Shown: one piece after another, positions 35,323-43,385 of the stretch
Layout of the letters: every line of letters starts with the position of its first letter
Position numbering within the stretch: position 1 is the first letter of the stretch
Origin: Eilatimonas milleporae
Lineage (GTDB): Bacteria > Pseudomonadota > Alphaproteobacteria > Sphingomonadales > Kordiimonadaceae
Reading direction: 5' to 3'
DNA length: 64,000 nucleotides
Assembly (NCBI RefSeq): GCF_003688555.1
Contig: NZ_REFR01000015.1
Span: forward strand, 217,549 to 281,548
Program-made: the position numbers and the translations under genes
The notes under the pieces: generated by a model
The model's input: the letters and a program-made list of their open reading frames with translations, nothing else
Databases searched by the model: none
What the model was told of the DNA's origin: nothing

Positions 35323-35853
35323 TTACAAAGGCTCGATCAGGGCGCTTTGCACATAAATCGCGGCGCGGTCATGACCCAGCCTGCGGTTTAAATACGGCGT
35401 CAGATACGCCACCACCAGATCGGGATCGATCGGATCCGTTACCCGGAATCGTTGTCGGGCGAGACCGTTCAGGGCGGTGACGAAATCGGAGCGGATTTGC
35501 GGTTCATGCAGGCGGATATCGGCCATGTCGTCTTGTGACTGGGCGTCCAGTGTCAGTTCGATGGTCACACGTCCATCAATCCGGCCCCGATGGACGAGGG
35601 CGAAGACTATGGGGTGCATATCCAGTTTGCGCAGGATGCCGTCACCCTCGGAGTCCTCGGATTGGGCGGTGGCTGATTGCGACACCGCCGGTATGGCAAG
35701 GACCGCCATGACCATCAGGGCCAGGGCGGCCGCCGGCACGCGTGCGACCAGCCTGACGAACCGGTCACAGAACAGTCCGAAGCAAGGGCCGGTTCCGAGT
35801 GAGCCCGGACGCTTATCGCCCGGACGCTTATCGATAGACCGCTGTATTATCAT
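35323..35853 (-). CDS. Exported/anchored protein with a FliL-like C-terminus
   Basis: The protein is 176 aa from the ATG at 35853, where GGAAAAG precedes the start; an ATG at 35865 has none. A hydrophobic segment (ALALMVMAVLAIPAV) follows a basic N-terminus. The C-terminal 90 residues (GRVTIELTLDAQSQDDMADI, IRSDFVTALNGLARQRFRV) recall the periplasmic domain of FliL, which surrounds the flagellar stator, but the match is by general pattern only. A 15-bp tandem duplication gives the peptide RPGDK twice near the N-terminus. A FlaEY-like flagellar gene lies upstream. Confidence 0.55.
   Translation of the reverse strand: MIIQRSIDKRPGDKRPGSLGTGPCFGLFCDRFVRLVARVPAAALALMVMAVLAIPAVSQSATAQSEDSEGDGILRKLDMHPIVFALVHRGRIDGRVTIELTLDAQSQDDMADIRLHEPQIRSDFVTALNGLARQRFRVTDPIDPDLVVAYLTPYLNRRLGHDRAAIYVQSALIEPL
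35804..35833. repeat. Perfect 15-bp tandem duplication inside a coding region
   Basis: CCCGGACGCTTATCG occurs at 35804-35818 and again at 35819-35833. It duplicates five residues in frame in the cytoplasmic tail ahead of the membrane segment. Confidence 0.9.
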
Positions 35854-36127
35854 TCTTTTCCACATGTTTCATGCCGGTTAGCTGTCACAGCCGATTGTAC
35901 CATGTCTTTTGTCCGTACCACGCTCATCGAGCCCTATTCCGTCCGTCCATACCCGGTGGGACCGTGTTCTTGATTATTCCGTATCGGCGCACGTCTTTAT
36001 CGGTCGGGTTTTGCCAGTTTGCCCGGCAGAGATTAAGAAAATCTTTGGGCCGCACCCCCTTAAGACTCATCGATTCCGATCAGGTTCAGGTTGCGCGCGT
36101 CATTTGCAGGTTTTATTTGCGGCAAGT

Positions 36128-36166
36128 TGCAAGATTTATTGTAATTTGCAATATTAAAATCTTGCA
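36128..36166. promoter_or_regulatory. Inverted repeat, candidate activator site
   Basis: TGCAAGATTT (36128-36137) and AAATCTTGCA (36157-36166) are perfect 10-bp arms separated by 19 bp; inside lies a smaller ATTG/CAAT pair. It is about 110 bp upstream of the sigma-54 -24 box, a usual distance for an enhancer-binding protein. Confidence 0.5.
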
Positions 36167-36210
36167 GAATACAAGGTTCTACGGCTCATCCTTAACGTGA
36201 GCGCACACAT

Positions 36211-36224
36211 GTTAAAATTTTAAC
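36211..36224. promoter_or_regulatory. Perfect 14-bp AT palindrome
   Basis: GTTAAAATTTTAAC is fully self-complementary and lies about 50 bp upstream of the sigma-54 -24 box, where IHF or an activator commonly binds. Confidence 0.5.
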
Positions 36225-36272
36225 TATATGTAAATAAAGAAGTTTTTTTCCAAGCTTCACAGAATTTAATTT

Positions 36273-36288
36273 TGGCACACCGCTTGCT
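36273..36288 (+). promoter_or_regulatory. Sigma-54 (RpoN) promoter
   Basis: TGGCAC (36273-36278), five bases, then TTGCT (36284-36288): this matches the -24/-12 consensus TGGCAC-N5-TTGCW at every position. Transcription would start near 36,299 on the plus strand. Confidence 0.75.
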
Positions 36289-36315
36289 CATAGTCAGGTC
36301 TCCCGGACAGGGAAA

Positions 36316-36369
36316 GCGGGAATGGGATCTCTGAAAAGACTCGACCCCCAATCGCGTGCCCATTCCCGC
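36316..36369. repeat. 11-bp perfect inverted repeat downstream of the sigma-54 promoter
   Basis: GCGGGAATGGG (36316-36326) pairs with CCCATTCCCGC (36359-36369) across 32 bases. In a rightward transcript it would form a strong hairpin near the 5' end. In the leftward FlaEY-like transcript it could act as a terminator, though only a weak T-rich stretch follows. Confidence 0.6.
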
Positions 36370-36516
36370 ATCCCCCGGTTCCGGCGATATCCTTCCCCTG
36401 TAACAGCCATCAGTTTCCAAGGCGCCACAGGACATGTCCGCCTGTTGCGTATGGTCCTTGCCCACAGGGGCGCAGGCTGCAAAGGCCGGTGCGGCAGCGT
36501 CAGCCGAACAGACTGA
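36322..36516 (+). CDS. Candidate small protein after the sigma-54 promoter
   Basis: 64 codons start at ATG 36322, with AGGGA ending about eight bases upstream and the predicted sigma-54 start about 23 bases upstream. The product would be basic (MGSLKRLDPQSRAHSRIPRF...), with no recognised domain. Its ATG sits inside the left arm of the inverted repeat. It overlaps the 3' end of the convergent FlaEY-like gene. A non-coding RNA is an equally good reading. Confidence 0.2.
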   Translation: MGSLKRLDPQSRAHSRIPRFRRYPSPVTAISFQGATGHVRLLRMVLAHRGAGCKGRCGSVSRTD

Positions 36517-39500
36517 TGCTGGGCGATGTGTTGATTTGCTGAAGCCTGTTCAGGGCGGTCTGGAAACCGGCAATCTGTCTTTGTGTGCGTTCCGAGACCG
36601 GACCGGAGGCCGCGTCCTGACGACTGAACAGATCGGTCAGGGGACTCGGCTCCAGCGACCGGAAGGCACGCTGAATCGTTGCGACGGCATCTTCCAGTTC
36701 GGTCTGGACAAAACGGGCCGTCGTCTTGTCCCGGATGTTCAGGACGCCGTCCAGGCCAAGACCGAAGGCACCGCCCAGATCGTCAGTGTCGCTCTCGTCC
36801 GTGGACAGGCTGGTAAAAATCCGGTCCTGCGGCAACAGTCGCCCGGGTTCCAGGCCCAGACGCTCCAGCGCATCCCTGTCACCTTTGCCGGGCAGCAGAT
36901 CAATGGCGGGGCCGCCGCGCACGGCCTCGATCTTCAGTTTGTCGCCCTCGCTGGTGGAACTGACAGACACCGACACCTGACCGACCGCGCCGATGCGGAT
37001 TTTCCGCATCAGGTCGTCAAAGGTGTCGCCGGCATCAATATCGATGCGGACACGGCGGCCGCCTTCCACCGACAGGGTGAAATAATCGCCCTCCCGGGCC
37101 GATGTCTGGGTGATGACATCCCGTGTTTCAGAGGCGTTCACAGTGCCCGAGGACAGGCCCAGCTTGGACAGGACACTGCCTTCCGATCTGCCGAAGGCAA
37201 TGCCGGCGCCGGTTGACCGGGTTTGCAGTTCGCCGAATTGCTCGATGTCCTCCACCAGCCCGGTCGTGGTGTCCAGCCGGGCGACAAAGCCGTCTGTGGC
37301 GCCCGTCTGGGTTTCCGTGCCGAGCGCCCCGGCGGTGGTGCCGGCGACGAAGATGTCCGTGCCGTTGACCAGAATGTCATTGACCCTGTCGGCCCCGCTT
37401 GTTCCGATCAGCGTCGTGAAATTGGCCGTGGCTCCGGTGCCGGAATCGGTGATACCGGTAACAAAGCCGTCCAGGCCGCCCGCCGGCGTTCCGTTGACGG
37501 TGGCGGTACCCCCGGCATCCGGCACGGTGCCCTGCACGATGCCTGAGACAAAAACCGATGTCCCGTCCACCGCAATGCCCTGAATGGCGCCGTCCGTGCC
37601 AAGGCTGCCCAGATCAAGGCTGAAAATTTCCGTTGAAAAATCGGATGCGCTGACCTTGCGCAGGACCGCATTGCCGTCTTCTTCCAGGGCCAGCAGGATA
37701 TTGCCGTCGTCGGCGACGGCGACGCCGGCAATGCTCTCATTACCCGCCGTGCCGAGGAGGGCGGACTGACTGACCGTTCCGCGGGTGCCGTCCAGTTTCA
37801 ACAGCAGCCCGTCGCGTCCGCCGTTGAATGTGGTCGACGCATTGATGCTGCTGGTGGTGAAACCGCCCACCACAATGTCATCGTCGGCCCCCGGCGTGCT
37901 GCTGGCCACCGTTGTCACCGACAAAGCCGACGACGTGCCGAAATTGTCAAGCTGGTAGCGGAACACCTCATCCCCGCGGGCGGTGAATTTGGCGACAAAG
38001 GCATCCTTTGTGTCCAGAAGATCGCCCTGTCGCACCGGGCTGTCGGTCTGGCCGCTGACGATCACATTGTCATTGCTGTCCAGCGTGATGGCAAAGGCGT
38101 CGGCATCGCCGCTCACCCCCAGAAGGCGGGAAAACAGGACATTGCCCTCGCTGTCGAACTTGGTCAGGAAGACGTCCTCGCCCTCGGCCACATTGATCTG
38201 CCGGTCGAACGACCCGGCCGAGGACCCGACAACGTACAGACTGCCCTCGCTGTCGACGGCAATCCGCGCGGCGCTGGTGTCGGCATTGACACGGCTGGTG
38301 CCGGTGATGTTGGTGATGGAGGAGGCGTCTTCATCGACCGCGTCTGCCTCTTTCGCCGCGCGGTCCTCGCCGACGACTTCCCTGCGGGAATCCGCCAGGA
38401 ACTGGTCCCGGCGCGCGGCGATGGCCGGATCAAGCGGTTCTTCATCCGTGTCGCTTTTCGCCGTGCGCTCCCGCAGTTCTGTTTCGGGAATGTCGATGCC
38501 GGAAAAGGAATAGGTGTCCGACACCCTGAGACTGCCGCTCAGGTCGGTTATTTCCTTGATCCGGCTGGTCACGGCAAATCCGTCCAGCACCTGCTCGACC
38601 GCGCCGGCGACAAACAGGGTCGGGCTGCCGTCGGTCGCGGAAAAGCGGACATCTTCGGTCAGGGTACCGTCCAGCAGCAGGCCCACTTCATTGCGCGTTC
38701 TGTCCGTGAACACGGTGAACTGGCTGTTGATCTGGGAGACCGGTTGCCCCTCGCTGTCAAAAATCGGCTGTCCGTCTTTGTCCACGGCCTGGGGGACGGC
38801 AAGCTGTTCGTTCATGTAGGTGACGAGATTGTTCAGTGTCAGCGGCCCCGTCACCTGGCTGAGATCAATGGTGACGGTATCGGTCCGGCCGCTTTTGGTG
38901 ACGGCGATCTCAAAGGTTTCCGTGCCTGTCAGGCCGGTCAGCACGTCATCCGCGCTGGCGGTGAGCGTCGCGCCCCGGAAATCGGTTTCATCCTTGCCGA
39001 GACGGGTGCTGGTCTCGGCTCTCGATGTGCGGTTTCCAAGCTGGATATCCAACTTGTCCAGCTCGGTCCGGGCAATATAGTCGCGCACCTCCGCCAGGCC
39101 CTGCTGGAACTGTTCGTCCAGGCGGGCCAGCGAACTGTCCGATGTGCTGTCCTGGCCCGCATATTCGGCCAGAACCCGCAGCCGCTCGAGCGCCCGGAAC
39201 AGAACGAATGTCGCCTCGCGGTCCGCATCGCCGGCGACAGCCTCCAGCTCGCTGGTGTTGGTGTCGATGAAACTGGACAGGCCGCGCACTTCGCGGATTT
39301 CCTGGTTCAGCGGCGGATCGCTGTCCTGCTCGGCCACCCAGGGCGGCACGATCACCGCTTCCTCCCGGCGATTGATGGCGGCGCGGTCCTCGTCCGACAG
39401 GGTGGTCAGGGACCGCTGCGCAATCTGGGCGTTCAGACTGGCGCTGAGAAGATTGGGATCAAACCCGACAACGGGCCGGATGATCGGATTGCTCCGCTGG

Positions 39501-39601
39501 TTGCCGCCGGAAGACCCGAACAGGCCGCCGGACGAGGAACCGTTCCTCGTGTTCAGCGGTGAAAACAATCCGCTTAGACTGACCGATCCGAACAAGGCCA
39601 T
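36500..39601 (-). CDS. FlaEY-like protein: flagellin/FliD-type domain with beta-propeller repeats
   Basis: The protein is 1033 aa from the ATG at 39601 (MALFGSVSLSG); 25 upstream codons are open but repetitive. An N-terminal helical part (to about residue 180) is followed by a flagellin_IN-like segment (TFEIAVTKSGRTDTVTIDLS, then LTLNNLVTYMNEQL). A central run of SBBP-type propeller blades is at about residues 440-790 (IAVDSEGSLYVVGSSAGSF, ITLDSNDNVIVSGQTDS, IAVDGTSVFVSG). A second flagellin_IN-like segment (RVRIDIDAGDTFDDLMRKIR) and a C-terminal helix follow. This mix is that of alphaproteobacterial FlaEY proteins linked to flagellin regulation or filament assembly. No signal peptide is seen, consistent with flagellar export. 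Confidence 0.65.
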   Translation of the reverse strand: MALFGSVSLSGLFSPLNTRNGSSSGGLFGSSGGNQRSNPIIRPVVGFDPNLLSASLNAQIAQRSLTTLSDEDRAAINRREEAVIVPPWVAEQDSDPPLNQEIREVRGLSSFIDTNTSELEAVAGDADREATFVLFRALERLRVLAEYAGQDSTSDSSLARLDEQFQQGLAEVRDYIARTELDKLDIQLGNRTSRAETSTRLGKDETDFRGATLTASADDVLTGLTGTETFEIAVTKSGRTDTVTIDLSQVTGPLTLNNLVTYMNEQLAVPQAVDKDGQPIFDSEGQPVSQINSQFTVFTDRTRNEVGLLLDGTLTEDVRFSATDGSPTLFVAGAVEQVLDGFAVTSRIKEITDLSGSLRVSDTYSFSGIDIPETELRERTAKSDTDEEPLDPAIAARRDQFLADSRREVVGEDRAAKEADAVDEDASSITNITGTSRVNADTSAARIAVDSEGSLYVVGSSAGSFDRQINVAEGEDVFLTKFDSEGNVLFSRLLGVSGDADAFAITLDSNDNVIVSGQTDSPVRQGDLLDTKDAFVAKFTARGDEVFRYQLDNFGTSSALSVTTVASSTPGADDDIVVGGFTTSSINASTTFNGGRDGLLLKLDGTRGTVSQSALLGTAGNESIAGVAVADDGNILLALEEDGNAVLRKVSASDFSTEIFSLDLGSLGTDGAIQGIAVDGTSVFVSGIVQGTVPDAGGTATVNGTPAGGLDGFVTGITDSGTGATANFTTLIGTSGADRVNDILVNGTDIFVAGTTAGALGTETQTGATDGFVARLDTTTGLVEDIEQFGELQTRSTGAGIAFGRSEGSVLSKLGLSSGTVNASETRDVITQTSAREGDYFTLSVEGGRRVRIDIDAGDTFDDLMRKIRIGAVGQVSVSVSSTSEGDKLKIEAVRGGPAIDLLPGKGDRDALERLGLEPGRLLPQDRIFTSLSTDESDTDDLGGAFGLGLDGVLNIRDKTTARFVQTELEDAVATIQRAFRSLEPSPLTDLFSRQDAASGPVSERTQRQIAGFQTALNRLQQINTSPSISLFG

Positions 39602-39632
39602 TGCCTGTTTTCCCCAGTGTCTCTTGTCCCCA

Positions 39633-39664
39633 GCGTCCGTTGTCCCTGGCGTCCGTTGTCCCTG
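39633..39664. repeat. 16-bp tandem repeat upstream of the FlaEY-like gene
   Basis: GCGTCCGTTGTCCCTG occurs at 39633-39648 and 39649-39664, followed by GCGT. It lies 32 bp ahead of the start codon, within the probable leader of the leftward mRNA. Confidence 0.85.
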
Positions 39665-39931
39665 GCGTGTCTTCAAAAACCGGCGGTGCCGGTAGATTTA
39701 CAGTACAAAATCACACCGGCCTTAACCGGGCAAAAACAACCCACCGGCAAAAAATGCCGTCCCATGGGACGATACACTGCCCCAAAGGGCCGAGTCGGGC
39801 GGCAAAGCTTGCCGGGTATTTGCATCTGCCGCCCTTTGATCCTACATCTGTTGCAAAACTTGTGACAATTCAGCATGCATGCCGCAACAAATCATTGCGG
39901 CACCGCATCCCTCAAGGAGGCTCCAGGATCC

Positions 39932-40234
39932 ATGTTCGCACTTTTCTGGCTGATCGACACATTGCTTGGGCTGGTCAAGCTGGCGGTTTTCGTCGGTGTC
40001 ATTTTAAGCTGGCTGGTCGCCTTCAACGTCATCAACGCCTATCAGCCCTTTGTCCGGTCGGTGTTGAGCTTTCTCGATGCGGTGACGGAACCGCTTCTCC
40101 GGCCGTTCCGCCAGATTGTGCCGTCACTGGGCGGTATGGATATCTCTCCCATCCTGCTTTTGCTGGCCATTCACTTCCTCCAGATTCTGATCCGCACATC
40201 GGTGGCGCCCATATTCGGCGTCTATGGGTATTGA
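39932..40234 (+). CDS. YggT-family membrane protein
   Basis: The protein is 100 aa from the ATG at 39932, with AAGGAGG upstream at 39914-39920. Two hydrophobic regions flank the family core SFLDAVTEPLLRPFRQIVPSLGGMDISPILLLLAI. YggT proteins are small inner-membrane proteins, sometimes tied to cell-shape or osmotic adaptation; the exact role is unknown. Open frames extending further upstream lack this support. It lies divergently from the FlaEY-like gene. Confidence 0.9.
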   Translation: MFALFWLIDTLLGLVKLAVFVGVILSWLVAFNVINAYQPFVRSVLSFLDAVTEPLLRPFRQIVPSLGGMDISPILLLLAIHFLQILIRTSVAPIFGVYGY

Positions 40235-40396
40235 TCCGGCCTGGAAAGTCTGTCCCGGTATTGGTAACTGGGGGCATGGTGCTGTAGAGCTTGCTTTTAA
40301 TCCCAAAGCTGTCCTGGGACCCGGTACGGTGCCGGCCACAAGCTTGGTGTGCTTGTGATGCATGCTGTTGGATAAAGTGTGCACCAGTCTTTATCA

Positions 40397-40417
40397 ATGG
40401 CTTAGGAGGCCATTTTT
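40397..40417 (+). terminator. Probable terminator of the YggT gene
   Basis: ATGGC and GCCAT form a short stem around a 7-nt loop, followed by a run of T. The stem is weak (5-6 bp), but it is well placed between the YggT gene and the AT-rich patch. Confidence 0.45.
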
Positions 40418-40708
40418 ACGACAACAAATGTATAGCGCTGAATGGGGTCTAAGTCACATATGTAGTGCTCGCGGCTCTTTAGTAATTTTCTCAAGGCAAT
40501 GATCGCGCGTTACTATGATGGGTTTCTAGGTAAGTGCTACCGTTGCGCATTGGGAAACCTATCAATCTGCAATATTCGCACCGACCCTTTAGCTCTATGC
40601 AAAGCCGAATTACGAACGTGCGGCTTCGCCTCAAAAGTAACGTTCATGGTGTTCTGGTTGTTCAGTGTGTTGTTTTCTAATTCCAGCAGTGCAAATTGAT
40701 CTACAGCA

Positions 40709-40912
40709 TTAGAGATTTTTGCGCCTCTTATAGAGTGTAACATCTTCGTTTTCGCGGTCGTATAAAGCCCGCCATAATCCAGGATCAAGTGCATGTTTGC
40801 TAACTGTTGAAAGTTCGGCTTCTGGTATTTTCAGGTTTTTGCGTATGCCATCCATAAAATTACGCGAACAGGAAGGATGGTATTGGTTGGTCAAGCGAAT
40901 GGCGTCATCCAT
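40709..40912 (-). CDS. Unrecognised small open frame, possibly a gene remnant
   Basis: 67 codons from ATG 40912 give a protein-like sequence (IRKNLKIPEAELSTVSKHAL, DPGLWRALYDRENED) that I cannot place. An in-frame stop lies closely upstream and no strong ribosome site is visible. It sits in the imported AT-rich patch and could be the end of a decayed gene. Confidence 0.25.
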   Translation of the reverse strand: MDDAIRLTNQYHPSCSRNFMDGIRKNLKIPEAELSTVSKHALDPGLWRALYDRENEDVTLYKRRKNL

Positions 40913-41010
40913 TCGAATTGCTCTTTGTGCTCATATCGGTTTTGAGATTCGCCGATGGTTGATTGGTCATAATTCTGGAAGATTGAATCTGGATTGATGT
41001 AAAATGATTG

Positions 41011-41054
41011 ATATATGAGTCATAGAATGATTTTATGTACTATATATGAGTCAT
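41011..41054. promoter_or_regulatory. Direct repeats upstream of hipB, candidate autoregulatory operator
   Basis: ATATATGAGTCAT occurs at 41011-41023 and again at 41042-41054. The copies are identical and start 31 bp apart, about three helical turns, so bound repressors would face the same side. The second ends 13 bp before the hipB start codon. Confidence 0.65.
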
Positions 41055-41067
41055 TTGGATAGATTTT

Positions 41068-41406
41068 ATGCCTAAGAAGCGATTGCGGAGATACACTAAA
41101 ATAACAGAAAGCGCTGTCGCACTGCTTGGCGAGCTCATTCAGCTTGGCCGCAAAAGACGAGGGTTCTCAGAAGCCCAACTGGCTGAACGTGCTGGTGTAA
41201 GTCGTGCGACTATTCAACGTATTGAAAAAGGTAGTATGACAAGCGAAATCGGCTTGGTTTTTGAACTTGCAGGGCTTGTCGGCATTCCTCTGTTTGGCGA
41301 TTTGGATGGTTCGATTGAATCGACACGTGAAAGTACACGCAATAAGATTGCACTCTTGCCCAGCCGTATTCGCGAAAGCCAAGATGACCTAAAAGATGAC
41401 TTCTAG
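41068..41406 (+). CDS. HipB-like antitoxin (XRE-family HTH)
   Basis: This 112-aa protein has a lambda-repressor-type HTH at about residues 20-75 (LIQLGRKRRGFSEAQLAERAGVSRATIQRIEKG), followed by FELAGLVGIPLFGDLDG. HipB-type antitoxins bind the kinase and repress their own operon. The C-terminal acidic tail is longer than in E. coli HipB. Its last codons overlap the hipA start by 11 bp. It is AT-rich, unlike its flanking core genes, which points to horizontal arrival. Confidence 0.88.
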   Translation: MPKKRLRRYTKITESAVALLGELIQLGRKRRGFSEAQLAERAGVSRATIQRIEKGSMTSEIGLVFELAGLVGIPLFGDLDGSIESTRESTRNKIALLPSRIRESQDDLKDDF

Positions 41407-42724
41407 CGGTACACCCTATGTCGAATGTTATGTTTGGATTTGGTTGCCGGGTCAAAGTAAGCCGGTGGTTGCTGGTAGATTGAGTCGTTCAGGAAGTCAG
41501 CTGGTTTTTAATTACGGTAGATCCTATCTCGAACGATCCGGCGCAATTCCAATCTTTCTCCCCGAACTTCCACTTGATTCTGGAATAAAAAAGCCTGTGA
41601 AAGGGGCTATGCATAGCTCTATTAGAGATGCATCTCCAGATGCTTGGGGGCGGCGGGTCATCTTAAATCGACGCACTGGAAAAACCGGTACAGCATTAGA
41701 TGCGATAGAAACAGATGATGAACTGGGTTTTCTATTAGAGTCAGGATCAGACAGAATTGGGGCTCTAGACTTTCAAGCATCTCCAACCGAGTATGTTTCG
41801 CGTATCGAAGATAACGCTTCTCTGGCAGAGTTGCTTGAAGCTAGTGAGCGAGTAGAGAAGGGTTTGCCTTTATCCGAAGCGCTTGACCGTGTACTTAATC
41901 ACGGTACCTCCATAGGGGGCGCTAGACCGAAAGCAATACTTGAATCTGGAGGAAGAAAATATATAGCTAAATTCTCTGCATCAAACGACGCATACTCGGT
42001 CGTCAAGGGTGAGTACATCGCCATGCGGCTGGCAGCTCTTGCCGGTCTGAATGTTGCTCCTGTCTCCCTGAACGAAACACTAGATAAAGATGTTTTGCTT
42101 ATAGAGCGGTTTGACCGAGTGCCCACGGATACAGGCTGGTTGCGACGAGCTATGGTTTCTGCGTTAACAATTCTTGGTCTGGATGAAATGGAAGCCCGTT
42201 ATGCCAGTTATGGCGATCTGGCAGAGAAAATTCGCTATAGATTCACAGATCCTAAAATAACTCTCATCGAACTCTACCGAAGAATGGTTTTCAATGTTTT
42301 AATCGGTAATACGGACGATCACGCCCGTAACCATGCCGCATTCTGGGATGGAGAAATGCTCGAACTGACTCCTAGCTACGATATATGTCCACAGGGCCGA
42401 ACGGGCGGAGAAACATCGCAAGCTATGCTGCTGGTGGGAAATGATAGATCTAGTCGGATAACGACTTTACTAGATTCTGCAAAGCAATTCTTCTTACATG
42501 AAGACTGTGCTGTTAGGATTATCAATGACCTTGTGGAAACGATTGCGACAAACTGGAGTAGTGTTATTAATGAAGCCAAATTAACCCCTGTAGATCGGAG
42601 ATTGTTTGCAGGCGGTCAATTCCTCAATATCTCAATCCTTTATGGATTAAGCGAGCGTAACACGCATCTTGATTCTATAATTAAAAAAGCTCGACAATAT
42701 ATAATAAAAAATGTGCAAACTTAA
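41396..42724 (+). CDS. hipA: HipA-like serine/threonine kinase toxin
   Basis: The 442-aa protein has the HipA layout: N-terminal domain with SPDAWGRR (80-87), the activation-loop motif TSIGGARPKA (171-180), ATP-contact Lys192 in YIAKF, catalytic loop NTDDHARN (305-312), and metal-binding Asp329 in PSYDICP. HipA of E. coli phosphorylates glutamyl-tRNA synthetase and halts translation. The target here is untested, and other HipA-type kinases use other synthetases. All catalytic residues look intact. The start overlaps hipB, consistent with coupled expression. Confidence 0.9.
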   Translation: MTSSGTPYVECYVWIWLPGQSKPVVAGRLSRSGSQLVFNYGRSYLERSGAIPIFLPELPLDSGIKKPVKGAMHSSIRDASPDAWGRRVILNRRTGKTGTALDAIETDDELGFLLESGSDRIGALDFQASPTEYVSRIEDNASLAELLEASERVEKGLPLSEALDRVLNHGTSIGGARPKAILESGGRKYIAKFSASNDAYSVVKGEYIAMRLAALAGLNVAPVSLNETLDKDVLLIERFDRVPTDTGWLRRAMVSALTILGLDEMEARYASYGDLAEKIRYRFTDPKITLIELYRRMVFNVLIGNTDDHARNHAAFWDGEMLELTPSYDICPQGRTGGETSQAMLLVGNDRSSRITTLLDSAKQFFLHEDCAVRIINDLVETIATNWSSVINEAKLTPVDRRLFAGGQFLNISILYGLSERNTHLDSIIKKARQYIIKNVQT

Positions 42725-43385
42725 ATCTTAATATCTAACCTGCCCACTCTTTTGGGGTTCGAAGGCAGAATGCGTAGAGTGCCAGTCCAATAAAGTTACC
42801 GATTTTCACTGCCTGCTATCAAATTGAAACATATTTTTCAGAATATCTACAAAAAATCAAATAAATTTCGTCTCATACATATGCAAAGATCACAATATTT
42901 AATTTTAGTATTGTTGTATATAGAAGTATTATCGATTCTATATTTTAGTTTTTGAATTTTGATTGTGTCCACTGATAACTTTGCTCAATGTGTATGCCAG
43001 CGTCTTTTAATTCCGTCTATGCAAAGAAGATCGAGTTTATAAGGCTTTGGAATTAATTGCGAATTTTCTATCAGAAATCCAAAGACCCAGATTTTTGATT
43101 TCATAGACATAGACAATGTATTTTCCGCGCTTTGCAAAACAGGGTCCTTCATCGGATATGCTTTAATTTGTTCAGAATCGAGTTGGATAGGCCGTAATAT
43201 CTTGCGGCTTGCCCCAGTTTGCGATGCGGATTATAGCGAGACGGCAGATCGTCGGCAAAGCCTGTCGGTGACATTCGGCCACCGGCCGAAGGCTTCGTCA
43301 GGGCTGACGGCACGGCTTTCCGGGGCAGACCTAACGGCAGAAGACGACCGTCCGGAAACGCCCGAATGAATTGGGGGTCAGACAC
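42725..43385. other. AT-rich non-coding stretch and return to high GC
   Basis: Up to about 43,150 the DNA is AT-rich with no gene that I can support. From about 43,160 it returns to the high GC of the core. The last 200 bp should contain the folD promoter. A leftward 83-codon frame at 43149-43400 is not convincing. Confidence 0.55.

Larger units (their letters stand above)
35854..36499. other. Long AT-rich regulatory intergenic region
   Basis: It spans 646 bp between two leftward genes. From about 36,090 to 36,270 the DNA is strikingly AT-rich compared with its surroundings. It holds an inverted repeat, a perfect palindrome, a consensus sigma-54 promoter pointing right and a second inverted repeat, each listed separately. 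No recognised protein gene lies in it. Confidence 0.7.
40418..41067. other. AT-rich stretch left of hipBA
   Basis: The GC content falls sharply here. The only possible coding piece is the small leftward frame at 40709-40912. The right end holds the hipBA promoter region. Confidence 0.5.

Noticed and set aside
40537..40794. 85-codon leftward frame left of hipB
   Set aside because: AT-rich chance frame with no ribosome site; weaker than the partly overlapping frame at 40709-40912.
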